Assembly: GCA_030998015.1 (NCBI GenBank) | Contig: JARWMV010000238.1 | Coordinates: 1,550,001-1,614,000, forward strand | DNA length: 64,000 bases | Reading direction: 5' to 3' | Source: Ceratorhiza oryzae-sativae | Taxonomy: Eukaryota > Basidiomycota > Agaricomycetes > Cantharellales > Ceratobasidiaceae | Shown: in pieces, positions 37,845 through 49,998 of the stretch | How the letters are laid out: each line of letters begins with the position of its first letter | Numbering within the stretch: the stretch's first letter is position 1 | The notes under the pieces: generated by a model | Databases searched by the model: none | What the model saw: only the letters and a program-made list of their open reading frames with translations | Told to the model about the DNA's origin: nothing | Program-made: the position numbers and the translations under genes

Positions 37845-39313
37845 ACCAAGAGGAGAATACCAGTACCGGGCTGTATAGGGTTTGAGTCACGGAAACCAGC
37901 CCCCGGACTTCGTGAACTATCAGGCGCAAACCATGCTTCATGGCGCCGGCCGAAAGCTGTAGGTGAGAATGGCCATTGAGTGGTCATTCGGCTTGTATAA
38001 TGGGGATTTTCAGTTTGTCCTGCAAATACGCTCTGTGCTTTTTTAAACGCAATTCCTGACGAATGTAGAAGCCATTTATAGTCAAGGGAAATGGCACATC
38101 AGGGCCGACGCTTGGAGTGCCATAATTAGGGGATGCGCATGTGCCATAATACTACTCGGCGGAACATTTTGTGATGCATCAAGCGAACGTCGGAATTCAA
38201 GCGGGATAAGTGGATCATAAAACGAATCATAGCACACCACAACAAATATAATATTCCCCATCTTCAAACAGTCCCAAACTCAAAAAAACCCCTCCTAGCA
38301 ATCTTGCTTGGCTGCCTGCATTACTACCTCTAGGCTGATCAATTTGAATTTATTTTATCTGCTGGAATCCAAACCTTATTCTACTTAAAGATAGTGCTAC
38401 CAAATGTGGCGCTCCGAACGCCGATTTGGAGGTGTCTAAGCAGACGGGCTAGTAAACTCGGAGGATCAAGGCACGGGAATCGAGTCTTTTGTCGGCATAT
38501 TCACGCATTAGGGCGGGAAACCTCATTTTTGGCCAAGGGACGTGAGGGGACGCGAGTGGTGTCAAATTAGATGCATACTAGCGACACACAGGAGTGTTTG
38601 TTGTTGTGATGACATAAATCATATTTTGTGTAATAACATGTTAGCAAGACCCAGTTTCAAGCGCGACAAGCTAACAACAGGTTATAAACTCGTCCGGACT
38701 TCCTAACGGAAACCTAGGCGGTGATCCACTTCGCTAAGTTATCTTTCCGGCGGTTGGCTGTAACTTAAGACAACACTCTTCTCGTTCATCGCACTCCTAT
38801 AGCGTGGGGCACAGCTTTACGATAAAGTCACCTTCATTTAAACCATTCGCCCGATATAGGCGTAAGATGACTCCGGTTTGGCAAGGCTATTTGGTCTGTC
38901 TATTTCAATCCCATTCCCATTCCCGGGCCCTGGTCCACCTCCTGCTATGTATTACCATGAATGATTCTTCCTGGTAAGCATCGGCATTGCTATTAAAAAA
39001 ATCGATCCGATTGCGAGAATTAGTTGCTCAACGCTACCAGGTAGCCTAAAAAGTTTTTTTGGACTGAAATACGTCTTGGAACTGCTGAATCCCTTTTGGG
39101 TGACCTCTAAATATGACTCCCCCTTTTCTGCAAAATGGCAGTCTTTGCAGGCGAGAATGGGGAGCATCTCTTACTGTTGGAGCCTTCAGGACTCCTTTTT
39201 GCCGGGGTTCCTATCGAGCATACTAAGGTACCAAGTACTTCTCGCGAGTTGTCGCTCACAGTAAAAAAGTTCTCATCGATTCATACGCCAGAATAGTACA
39301 TACGGTGAATCCA
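37845..39313. other. Intergenic region, no gene seen
   Basis: About 1.5 kb between the small membrane protein gene and the 3' end of the amylase gene. Frames are short and interrupted. No repeat, RNA gene or transposon signature was recognised. Confidence 0.4.
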
Positions 39314-42300
39314 TCAAGTGCAGCTTGAAGGTAGTCCAACCGCCGAAGAAGTCGTAGTCCCCAAGCCCATCCACGCCCGCATGGCGTTGACGATCGACAT
39401 ATCACGGTGAACTCGGGTATACACACCCTCAGTCCATGCACCGCTTTGAACTACACTATAGCCACAAGCATTCGCGTCATAGGCAGCCGAGTACGGCATG
39501 GAAACACAAGTGCCATTGTCCTTGAAGCGTGAACAGTCCGAGTAGCCATCAGGAAATCCCTGGCAAGTCAGCCAACAGGAGTGTCAGCAATGAGCTTGGA
39601 AAGTAAAGCAAATCGTAATCGCACTTTGGCGCCATTGCTTTTGAACGAGTACGACGACAGCACATTTCGAACACTCGCCGCAAATCCTGTCTGAGTGAAC
39701 AGCTGAACTTCGAACTGACGGTGTGTAGCCACGTTCTTGTCCTTGATCAAAACCGACCCCTAGTATGCGCCGCACACCGAATCAGGGTGGATATATGCGC
39801 ATGTATCGCAAGCACGTACCTTATCACCCATATCACGCGAGCTTGAGCCGTCATTCTGCTGATCATGATCGTCGTTCTGGATCACGAAGCGCGTCGCAGG
39901 CAAGATCCAGGAACCGCAGATCGGGTATTCTTTCGGATAATCCGACGACCAGATCTTGACGTAGCCGATCTCGGTTGAAGTCAGGCCGGCGGCAGTCATT
40001 TGCTCGTTGAAGTACTGATACCAGTTGTAATCGCTAAACATGGCCATCTTAGTCAGCTGCAGATGTCGTGGGAATAGCTCGGGTGATATACTTGTATTGA
40101 CATGCTAGCAAGTCCTTCTCGCCACCAATAATGATTTCGAGCCATGTGATAAAGTCGGAAGGCAAGCTGCCACCCATCTTGGTCTTCAAGCGAGCCAGGA
40201 TCTGGGCGATATTCTTAGGCCCCATGTGCTTCGCGGCATCGATGCGGAATCCGCTGAATCCTAGATCGAACCAAGAATTAGTCCTCTTGCAATCGGCATT
40301 CTTAACCAGGCAAAAATCACTCACCAACGCTCAAAAGTGTAGTAAAATAAGTAGCGATTCGCTCTTGAACATACGCCTTTTCAGTATTCAAGTCGGCCAA
40401 CCCCACGAGCCACCCATAGTTCAGCGTGAATCCGTCGGTGAACGAGTTGAGCGAGCGATCACAATGAAAGTCGGTCGGGCTATACGGAACGGCCGGGTAC
40501 TCCATTGCCGGGCGCAGGCCGGTCTGGGTGTTGTATTGGTAGGTGGAAGTGTGTGTAAAGTAGGGGCTGCCGGCTGTACCGTTCTTCGGGCCGTACCAGC
40601 CACACGTAGGAGCGGATCCTCCCCCACGATGGTTCTGGATGTCATTTCCGCCGCCAGACTACACGCGGTCTTGGTTACGAAGAGTATAACGAGGAATCCA
40701 CGCGAGGCATACGTACCATGTGGTTGACGACAGCATCCGCATACACGCGCACACCATTCTTTCGGCAAGTCGTGATCATGCTGCGCAGTTGCTCGAGTGT
40801 TCCATGTCGGCTAATAAGACGATACGACACGGGTTGATAGACAAACCACCAAGGGCTGCCAATTATTGCTTAATTTACCATTGCGAGCGCAAGACATAGT
40901 GGTAGCTTACTTCAGCTCATTAGATTGGGGCCACCAATCAGACGTAACAGCCTCTAAAAAGTTTGTTCCAATTCAGCAGAGGTCTGAGAAAGCTAAACAA
41001 AACACACACTCACCGGATGGGGGCCAGATCCTTACACCACCATACCCAGCCTTGCCCAAGAACACACACTCCTTTTCGATATCAGCATAGGGCCACCCGA
41101 AGAGCTCTACAATCGCAAGTTTCTGTCCACCATTCGTCTCGGCTCTGTTGACAGCCGGAGCATCCCATACAAAGTATGTAGCTAGAGCACAACCTGTCAT
41201 CACCCCACGCCAAGAAAACAACAAGTCAAATACTCACAATCAAATACCAGGGTAGCCTCGTTCGCATCCTTGACGCTAATCGCATACGGACCGGTAAACG
41301 AGCTCGTGACAGTCGCGCTTGAACTCGTTCCGTACGCCCCTCCGTTGAAACTATATGACAGCGCGATTCCCGTGCGCGAGTTTGCCTTGACAGTCACGGT
41401 AGCCGAGGTCCGAGCCGAGTTGTACACGATATCGACATAGCCAGTGAGTTCGCGATAGTCTTGGAAGCCCGAGGACCAAGCAACGGTGCCTCGTGCTGGG
41501 GTTTGCCACTGAATTTGTATCATTTAGTGAATAGCTATAGCAACGAGAGGCCGAGACAGACTTTACGGAGGTCCCAAGTCGAGTTATACTCAGTTTGCTG
41601 GCCAACACAGCTATCCTGGCCATTCCAAGTGTTGCATGGAGTAAGCTCAGGAGGGATATTTGAGGGAGTTGGGACGTATGATGTACTGATAGAGGTGCTG
41701 TGATTCGATAGAGGTAAATGCCTAGAAAGGACAAGGAAGGTACGTGAGACTTACGAGGAAGTGGACGTAGACGTTGAGGCAGCAGCGCTAGAGGCGGTGG
41801 TGGTTATGGGTTGAGTGCTTGCTCCAACAGACGATCTTGTGGTCGTAGATGCCATGGACGTCGTCGGAGTAGGGGACGTAGTGCTCGCCGGAGTTGTTGT
41901 AGCGGTTCCGACGTCGTAATTCTACGAACATTACTCAGTATCATTTCATCAAAAATCTTAAGGAATATTACCTTGGTTCCATTGTTATCATAGTAGCTCG
42001 ATCCTGAGACGTCATAACGAATGTAGAACTGTTTGATTCCGCCAGATCCAATCGTGCCCGAAAATGACCAGATCTCGTATGAAGAACCGCTGATCGAGTA
42101 GCTATACGATGCCGAGATGGATTGACCGCTGACCCAGTTGTTGGCTGCGTTCGAATATGTAACAGTGACGACTTTTGTGTATGCCAAATTTTTGATCTGT
42201 TTGAAAATTCGATTAGATACGGGAACTCATACAAACAATGATACATACGTATATGTTGCCAGAGAATGCGCTTCCGTTGAGTGTATAGTTCTGTAGTTGG

Positions 42301-42462
42301 ACATTGGACGTTGGGAGTGTTGTCTGACGCCTATGAACCTAAAAACGCGCTCGATCAAACGTTGGCGGAAATGGTCAGGGAAATCAAACTTACCGACCCG
42401 GCAACTACAAACCCCCAAGTGACACATGCAAGCACAAGATAAAACAGCCGAGAAGACCACAT
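39314..42462 (-). CDS. Secreted GH13 (subfamily 32-type) alpha-amylase with N-terminal CBM21
   Basis: Alpha-amylases cut internal alpha-1,4 bonds of starch and glycogen. The start exon gives MWSSRLFYLVLACVTWGFVV, a signal peptide. Exons near 42180-41950 encode a CBM21-like starch-binding module (LAYTKVVTVTYSNAANNWVS, YEIWSFSGTIGSGGIKQFYI, YYDNNGTKNY), followed by a Ser/Thr linker (41750-41900). A second small beta domain follows (VAWSSGFQDYRELTGYVDIV, FTGPYAISVKDANEATLVFD). The catalytic barrel then has LFGWPYADIEKEC, KAGYGGVRIWPPS, GFRIDAAKHMGP with the nucleophile Asp near 40230, ITWLEIIIGGE with the acid Glu near 40130, and FVIQNDDHDQQNDGSSSRDM with the third Asp near 39870. It ends VNAMRAWMGLG and SSCT. 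The NDDHDQQ form is typical of the bacterial-like GH13_32 group also found in Agaricomycetes. More than ten short introns. Confidence 0.88.
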
Positions 42463-44244
42463 CTTGTCTGATGCTGGTCTCTTTGCCTCCTCCTCCAAAG
42501 TCTTATATACCTCCTTTCTCCTGTAACCATCAAACAAGCGAGAGGGCTCCAGGTCTTCTAGATCCCGCCCAGTGCCACAAGTAGGATCGATCATGCAGGC
42601 AACATAACGCTCATGTGATAATCCAGAAAAGTCTGCCAGGTCAACTGACACGGACCGGCAAGTCACACGGGGTGAGGAAGTTTATGACGAAGGGGGAATA
42701 TGAGAGTTTGGAACTTCGAAACGTTCTATGATACCTGCTATCGGTTCTTTATGGGCTCTGATTGCAGACGCCGGTGTGAGACTCGAGTATCAGAACGCAC
42801 AAGAGTTTCTGCACTCGGAGAAATTATATGAGATAGGTGTTTATCCACGGGATGGTCGTGCACGGGGAGGGGCGGCAGGTGTCCTATTTGGGGCTAATGA
42901 TGCCATGGCAGGGTCGGCGCACGTGGTGATTAGCAATTATAACTGCTGGCGTGCGATCGGCCATTCTTCCAAATACAAGTTAATTTTAACCGAGACCACT
43001 AAGAGGGATCCATAGACCTGGCACCAACCATCTATTCTTTCCTGCTGGCCATCTCTTGGTGATGCCAGTCTGCCACAAAGACCATCGAGCCAAGTAAACA
43101 GGATGACGGGCTTTGATTCTCTAATTGGCGGGCAGCGAATCCCTACAGCCAAGCACATACTAAACGAGGCTGGTTCTCCCGCCCAGCCACCTTGAACCGC
43201 CAGCCCGCGCAGCGCTTCAAGTAGAGCTTCCTTCTACCCTTAGATTCCCAGACTGCGGTTCAGGTATGGTGGTTGGGTCACCAGGTCCACTCGTCTGATA
43301 GAGTATAAACTTGTTGAGATACCGAACCGAGTTTTTCCACACAGAAAACAATTGAAATACTGCCAAAGTTTCATTTTCTGAGGAGCAGGGCTGAGGTTAG
43401 TGCTAAGCCAAGTGGTGGGCGCAACCCACTCAATGGGTGATGTAATACTAACCTCCACTTGGTAATGAACTGTTTTTAATAGCGTCACCTCCATTTAGTT
43501 TGATTCCTTTGTAAAATCTCTATGCACAGTAGTGACATCTTACGATACCCATGAATGCTTGGTCGTTACCTAGAGCCTTGGGGAGGGGGCAATCCCCCAG
43601 TCAATCGGGAGTCTAGATACCTTCGATTCTGAATACTTCAGAGTGACCTATAGAATATTTTTCCTCACTCATAAAATTCAGGTCATACGATTACTAGGTC
43701 TTGATACTCCATCCTGAGGCCTTGCTAGTATCCCCGGGCAGCCTTGACAAGTCTTCCATCATAACTTTCCTGCGCATTCAAACCGTCCGAGCTTGTGGCA
43801 GAATACCAATTAGACTTTGACCATCATTGTCGTCTCGTGGAGGCGACATTAACAAAATCATTGCGCTCTACTGTTCCAACTCCTGGAAACGGACGCGAGT
43901 TTATAAAAAACGCAGTTTCACATGCTGTACGTGAATACACTTCAGATGGAGTCGAGAGCAGCCGGCCACGAGCTGTTTCAAAATTTGCCACCACCTGCAA
44001 GATATGAACACTTGCAAGGGCGCATGGTGGTGGGCGAGGGCTGTCCAATTTAAATCCAAGCAGTCGGAAAACTAATTAAGCGGATGGTGCTGGGGCGCCC
44101 GATACGCTCTCGTTAGGGCGAAAACACTCTGACACAAATGAATGACTTAGTGATGAGGAAAAACAATACAAAAAAAAAAAACGACAGAGATCAAATATCG
44201 CCTCATAAGAACAGACAAACGGGATCAGCTCAAACAGCTTCAGC
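42463..44244. other. Intergenic region with an inverted-repeat cluster
   Basis: No supported gene in about 1.8 kb. Plus frames at 42728-43015 and 43795-44007 carry no domain. A compact set of short inverted repeats lies at 43393-43462. Confidence 0.4.
43393..43462. repeat. Short paired inverted repeats
   Basis: GAGGTTAGT at 43393-43401 pairs with ACTAACCTC at 43447-43455, and CCAAGTGG at 43408-43415 pairs with CCACTTGG at 43455-43462. A further GTGGG/CCCAC hairpin with a CGCAA loop lies between them (43415-43429). Both 8-9 bp pairs are perfect. It could be a miniature element remnant or a folded RNA; no function is claimed. Confidence 0.5.
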
Positions 44245-47200
44245 TCAGAGAGAGCCTTTCTCTGAAGTCCAAGCAGCGATGTTCGACGGGCGGCCGTTAC
44301 GGTTGTCGTTTTGACTAATGACCGGCTTGGAGTCGACATTAAGCACATAGGTGACGCCAACTGTAGCCAAAGAGTAGATGTGGACATCTGTCGAGAGCGA
44401 TATCAGCAGTTGGATTTGACGTTAAGCTCTAAAACTCACATTCTGAGTTTTGATCAATATTGATCAAAGTCTCTTGGCAGGTGAAGAGATCTAAACAAGT
44501 TTGGGTGTAGCTCTGTTTTAACATATAAGTGAAGAGCAATGAGTGGCTGGGTCGAACCTAACTTACCCTGTAGAAGTTATACAACCCAGCACCGTAGACA
44601 TATATATCCCTGGATCCAGCGATCGCCAAGGCCCAGGCAGCGGGCCCGTTTGTCAGAGCGGGATCGTGGTAAGCCTCGGACAAACTAAATGGCTCCGGAG
44701 GCGCGGGAGAGGGTTGCCAGTAGGGCTGAAGATACGAGGGGTGTATCAATTATGTATCTAAGAGGATGTTTGAAACACGTACCGATTCAGTCTGGATGAG
44801 CCCAAGGTAGACGTTCCTGGCATTTACCAAGTTGTACTGATAGATAGTCTGAAAACATCTATTCGTTACCTCATGTGCCGAAAAGAAAGGGCCCAAACTT
44901 ACGAAATGCTCGGAGCTCCCCCCAACGAGCCATACTGGCCCTCTTTGAGATTCAATGAGGACGCCTCGCCCAGTGTACACGTCAATTTTACGCTGCTCAG
45001 GGTCATCACTGCAGCACACATGTCAGAGCTAGCGCATGGGCGGATATATGCGGTTCACGAGGCGTACAGATCATGATCCGCGGTCCAGACCCATCCTCCT
45101 TCCATATACACAGCCGCGTTCTTCGTCAAATGTATTCCCATAAATGCCGCAGTGCAATCCTTGACAGAGTGTCCTGTGTTCGCCGCCAGACAGTTGTTAA
45201 CCTGGATGTCGGAACCCGCGAATCCTCCGAGTCGGACGTGTACATCCCACATTCCGGACATTTCCGACTGACGCAGAGGCTCGCCAATATTCCACCGCAA
45301 AATAATTGCGCCCGCGCTACCAGATCGAGCAGAAAGAACCAGGTTGCTTAATTGAACGGGGTTCCTGTCACCCTCTAACCAAAAATCCAGCATATAGCGA
45401 CTCGCTCAATGCTCTTGACTTGATCACGCACCTTGTCCAACTTCAATGACCGCTCGAGGGTTCTGCTGGTCGGCAAACTTGGGTCCCCCGCCGATGATTG
45501 TAGACCAGACTTCACCGACGACGATAATGCCTTGTGGAATCTTGATAGTGTCCGTGACATAGTAAGTGCCGGCGTCAAAGTAGATGATCTTGTCACCACA
45601 ATACTGGTCCAGTACTTTCTGGATGACTTCAGTGTCGTCATGCACGCCGTCACCCTTGGCACCTTGAGCCTTGACCGATACGAACTCTAGAAAAACCATT
45701 TAGATCCCGGACGGAGAGCCGTACAAATCATCGACTCACGATCCGACGAGTAGTTTTCGTACTCGGGGCGCCTCCTTGAGAATATCTTGCCGCTTGGATC
45801 AACCAATTTGGGCGAGCGGTGAGCAGGTTCGGTCGTGCCCTTGGAATAATTGAATTCGGCGCTCGCGCCCTGGTAGACATTGCCCTGCATCCAGCCGTTT
45901 ACTGTCTTGCTCATTCCGCCAGTGAGCAGAACAGTGTTGTTTCCGTCAATGAGGCCGGTCGTAACGTTCTTGAAATCGACATTTTCAAGAACAATTGTAG
46001 TGTTCGATGCAAGCGTGGTGTTAGCTATAGCCGGAGAGGTGGCCGTCATGACCATGAAGGTGGGCGTGTTCCAGACGCTGACGTCGGCCATCAGGATAGA
46101 GCCAGTGCGCTACAAACCCGTTTGATAGCGGACTCAAGAAATACAAGAAGCGACTTACAGTTGATGTAACATTGACGCCTATTTCACAGTCGCTAACGAG
46201 GACAAACGATTTTAGGTTGTTTTCTCTTGCAAATGGAATATCACTGACACGATCTTGATATCCTGGTAAGTCCACGCCCAGTTCCAGCGCTGGAAGATCG
46301 CAGTCTGGACTTTCTCGAGCTACAAGAAATGGTTTCATATGCGAATCCAGTCTGAGGCCATACGAACATACTGTAACATTGCGGGCGGTGAATTGCTGAT
46401 TGCCAACCATTAGACCATAGCGACCCCTGATAGGTGACGGCGTGAGTAGATTGGCTGTCACAACCAGCTATAAACGTACCCCGTGAAGTACAAGTCAGAC
46501 ATGAAGCCTCCAGAACCATTTTCAATATAGACGCCCTAATAGGTATATGTAAGTTCTTCGCTGCCTAGCGGTCAACAGAGTTAGTACATGCCTGATGATT
46601 GTTCCCCGGGACGCGAGATATCTCGAATCGGATATTGATCAAAGATGTAGCTTGCGAAACTAGGAAACAAAACATTGTGTTGTCAAAAGCGCTCTGCGTG
46701 TTTGTTCAAGGAATTTACCTTGCCAGTGGATCCCATTCATAGTGGCATTTGGCGATACTTGACTAGTGTCTATTACGAAGTTGCGAACGGAGCGGAAGAA
46801 GTTGTTTTGTTGAATGTACCACTGAGAGTTGTTAGCATAACGTGGGCTGGCATCTAGAAAGCCAGAATCGGTCAGATGATTATCCGGAAGCAAGTGTATA
46901 TACCAATGACTCCTCCCGATGTTCCGGTGAAATTGGCGGATGCCAGAAGCTTTGGGGGAGACTTGGGGTTACCGACGATCGAGGTATAGTAGTATGCAGC
47001 AATAGAGCGAGATACAAGGTACTGACGAATACCGCATTTCAGTATCGAATACTAGGTCTCGTACGACCCCCATACTTACTGTTCCAGAGGGAAAGTAGAC
47101 TAGCGCTGGTGTCACTGTCGAGGCCAGGCACCCCGCACCACAGCGTGAACCTTCTGAGATGGCGCGTTGAATGGCATCAGTATCATCTGAGAAAAATTGT

Positions 47201-47530
47201 GTCATAGAATCGCTACAAATAAGCGAGAGGACAAAACACGTACCCGTTACACCGTCTCCTTTCGCGCCGTAGTCTCTGACATTGCGATAGACCTGGGGCG
47301 AAAAAATTAGATGTTGAAGGGGACATGCACGCTTGAATCACCTTGTAGCTCTCAACATCGGAGCTATACGGAGCAGATCCTCGATGCTCAATGGTTTCGA
47401 GCCAATACGGGCCGTCGGCCTGCGAAAGTAGTTTCTCCGTACAAAGCTGAGCAAAAGCAGATGGGATTAGATGCAGCCATGTGGTGAGTAAAAGAGTGAG
47501 TGCAGGCAGAGCCTGCTTGTAAGCGACCAT
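44245..47530 (-). CDS. Secreted GH55 exo-beta-1,3-glucanase
   Basis: GH55 enzymes are double beta-helix proteins that release glucose or short sugars from beta-1,3-glucan. The start exon has a signal peptide (MVAYKQALPALTLLLTTWLH). The first pectate-lyase-like half contains VRDYGAKGDGVTDDTDAIQR across a splice and GCLASTVTPALVYFPSGT. The middle holds NFVIDTSQVSPNATMNGIHW and NRRYGLMVGNQQFTARNV-like strands. The second half begins FVSVKAQGAKGDGVHDDTEV with YCGDKIIYFDAGTYYVTDTI and GIIVVGEVWSTIIGGGP. Later exons give WNIGEPLRQSEMSGMWDVHV, AAVYMEGGWVWTADHDL and a C-terminus ending NIAAWTSEKGSL. The paired AKGDGVxDDT motifs are diagnostic. About fifteen short introns. Substrates may include its own cell wall or glucans of other fungi or hosts. 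Confidence 0.9.
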
Positions 47531-48606
47531 TGTGAAGACGGAGAGTGGAGAGACGGAAAAGGAAGACGTACGGAACACCACCGAATCGCAAGCTTTTATG
47601 GGATGCAATCAGGATGCTATTGTATGTTTGCCTTAACAGGTTCAGATTGATCACTGTTGTGGTCATTTTGATAAATCGCCTCGGAAGCAGGGTAGTCATC
47701 CGCCAAGTCCCCATTCCATCAACCGCTCGGCCGAGACATCATCATGAAACTAGGTTGAGGTGTCCCCAGCCCTCTCCGACAAGATAAATCGGTAAACTCC
47801 TGTCACTTGAATCGAGTTAGATCAGTAGGATAGGCGTACTATATGCTCGGCTGGCATTGGGCTATGAATCTGCTGTCTATCACATTTTGCTCCAGCACGT
47901 GGATTCTGGCGAGCCACAGGGTTGCAGAGCTTCCAAGGGAGTGATCCACCCATCAGAGAAGTGGGATATTGACTATTTTCAAATCACAGCCGTCTTGTGG
48001 ATAAATTTTTGTTCATTGTTTGACCTGTATGCTCCCCTCAGGAGGCACCCAATCGAGATCACAGGTATAGAAAATCTGCCATAATACCTATCTTTATATT
48101 TCAATCAAATATGAGAGTAAAAGGTGAGAAATACGTGTGGACCTAGAGAGTGCACTCCAATGGAGACGATAACCCGGTCGTCTCAGCGACGGCCCAGCAA
48201 CTAACCCATCCTAAGCCCGATCGGCCACCTCGGTGAGCGCGAATTTACATTTGAATCAATTGCAGATCCTATTGGATACATACCAAATGTGGTTGAGCAT
48301 TTTCAATTCACCCTCGGCAATTGGCCTTGTCTCGATAAGCGCAATGCGCTGGGACGTCAACCCAAGCCCTTGCGGCTGTCCTATGTCAAATCTGGTGACA
48401 CGGTCTTCCGATCCGCAAAGCCCGAATTGATGCAAAGAAGGCCAAATTTGTAGTGTGTACGGTATCAAAAATATGCACCTCGAGTAATGCCTATGAGTTC
48501 ACCCGACTGCACGTAGCTAAAACTACACCCTGACGCCCAGGCTTGTTAACAGCGAGAAATAGATCGGTTCATAGTCGCCCCCAATCTCCTGATTGATCAT
48601 GTTGCC
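47531..48606. other. Intergenic region, no gene seen
   Basis: Promoter side of the GH55 gene and 3' side of the first methyltransferase gene. A CACGTG lies near 47898. Frames are short with no domain. Confidence 0.4.
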
Positions 48607-49867
48607 TCATCTTCTGAAGGCATATAAACGGTAATGTTTTGTAAGTACACAATTCTCCGGCTGCCTCAGCTCTTGCAGCGCTTCTTCAATGAGTTTTTCC
48701 GCTTCATCACTTCCAACCCCTCCATCTCTCAGCACCCCAAACAGATCTTGAAACGAAGTCGTGTGCAGATACCTCACATAAGGTGCCAGGCGGGTGCCGA
48801 GCTGAGCCACGCACGGGAATCCATCGTGTGGATAGCAAGGGAAAGCTCGAACCTCGGTCTGTATCCGTTTGAATCCACCACGGTTATTGTTACTCTGGTC
48901 CCACAAGCCTGAATCTGGCAAGAGCCACCCAGGGAGCTTGCTAAAGGTGTTTATTTCAACACCCACTGCCCTACACCCTTCTTCTTGCAGTCGATCAATC
49001 AGGCGATAAGCGATCGGGATTGTGTGGCGGGCTGGCTTTGAAGGGTCCTCAGAATCCCAGAGGTCTGGACAGAAATCGTGGATATGCAGCATCCCGCCTG
49101 GACGAAGAACGCGATGCACTTCGCCGAGTAAACTGGGAAAGTTTTTGACCTATGTGTGTATGTATATGAACATAAGTGTGACCTTTTCTGTGGCTGGGGA
49201 GTACACTCGCCATTTCTGTAACAAAATTCATAAAGACAATATCCTGAGACTCGTCCTCGAGCAACAAGCCACTTGTAAAGTCGTATACTTCGAAAGAGAT
49301 GTTTGGATGTGGAGTATGGGGTATGACTGGGACCGCGTCCAAGCTTAGAAACTGAACGTGTGGAAACTCTGAGGCCATGGATTGCACCCTATATGAACAC
49401 GCCACTTAATTGGTTGAGGAATGTACCATGCACCAACTTACCACGTCCCAGCCCTAGTTCCTATCTCAAGGGCGCGTCGGGGCGCTTCTTCGGTGGAAGC
49501 AAGGATCTCTGGGACAGGCCCACCGTAGTTGCCGCCAAACAACGCCCTACTCACGACGTATCGTACAATGTCCCGTCGAATGTTGTCGGGAGGAAGCCAC
49601 TTGACGAAACTATCGCTTGCGGGTAGCTGCCGTCCGTGGTGCTTGACGTAATAAGCTTTTGAAAGATACTCATTGTTTGGTTTAACACGCTGCGAAAGTA
49701 ACCCACCTGGTATGTCCATCAGACTCGAGCGTGGTACTCGACAGCCTTGACTCTGATTCAGACTCAATTCCGGAACCATTGTCATTCGACTCTAGACTCG
49801 GTATAACATAGTAGACGGTTGCGTTCGTATCAGTATCGTAATACTCGAAAACGCACATATTGAGCAA
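48607..49867 (-). CDS. Class I SAM-dependent methyltransferase, tandem copy 1
   Basis: The protein contains YYVKHHGRQLPASDSFVKWL, then PPDNIRRDIVRYVVSRALFG, and a SAM motif I spelled RALEIGTRAGTW, completed across an intron (donor gtaagt) by VQSMASEFPHVQFLSLDAVP, the acidic-loop strand. Next are FTSGLLLEDESQDIVFMNFV (motif II/III region) and EVHRVLRPGGMLHIHDFCPD (post-motif LRPGG loop). The last exon ends VLTKHYRLYAFRR. Motif I is slightly unusual, with Arg at the central Gly position. The first exon is uncertain: the Ser/Glu-rich frame matching the sister copy (from 49867) does not join the second exon with the best donor, while a frame starting at 49785 does. It is about 55% similar by eye to the next gene. 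Substrate unknown; similar genes are linked to secondary metabolism. Confidence 0.75.
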
Positions 49868-49998
49868 ACAAACTGATTATGGGGATGAGAATCGCAGCAA
49901 GGAGCAACCGTAAAGGCAGGGGTTTACATGGGTTACCAACACGTGGTTGTTACTACGATGAATGATCGAACTACTAATTCAGTTTCTCTTGATTTAAT

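Noticed and set aside
42728..43015. 95-codon plus-strand frame near the amylase promoter
   Set aside because: No domain, no splice sites and no supporting neighbour.
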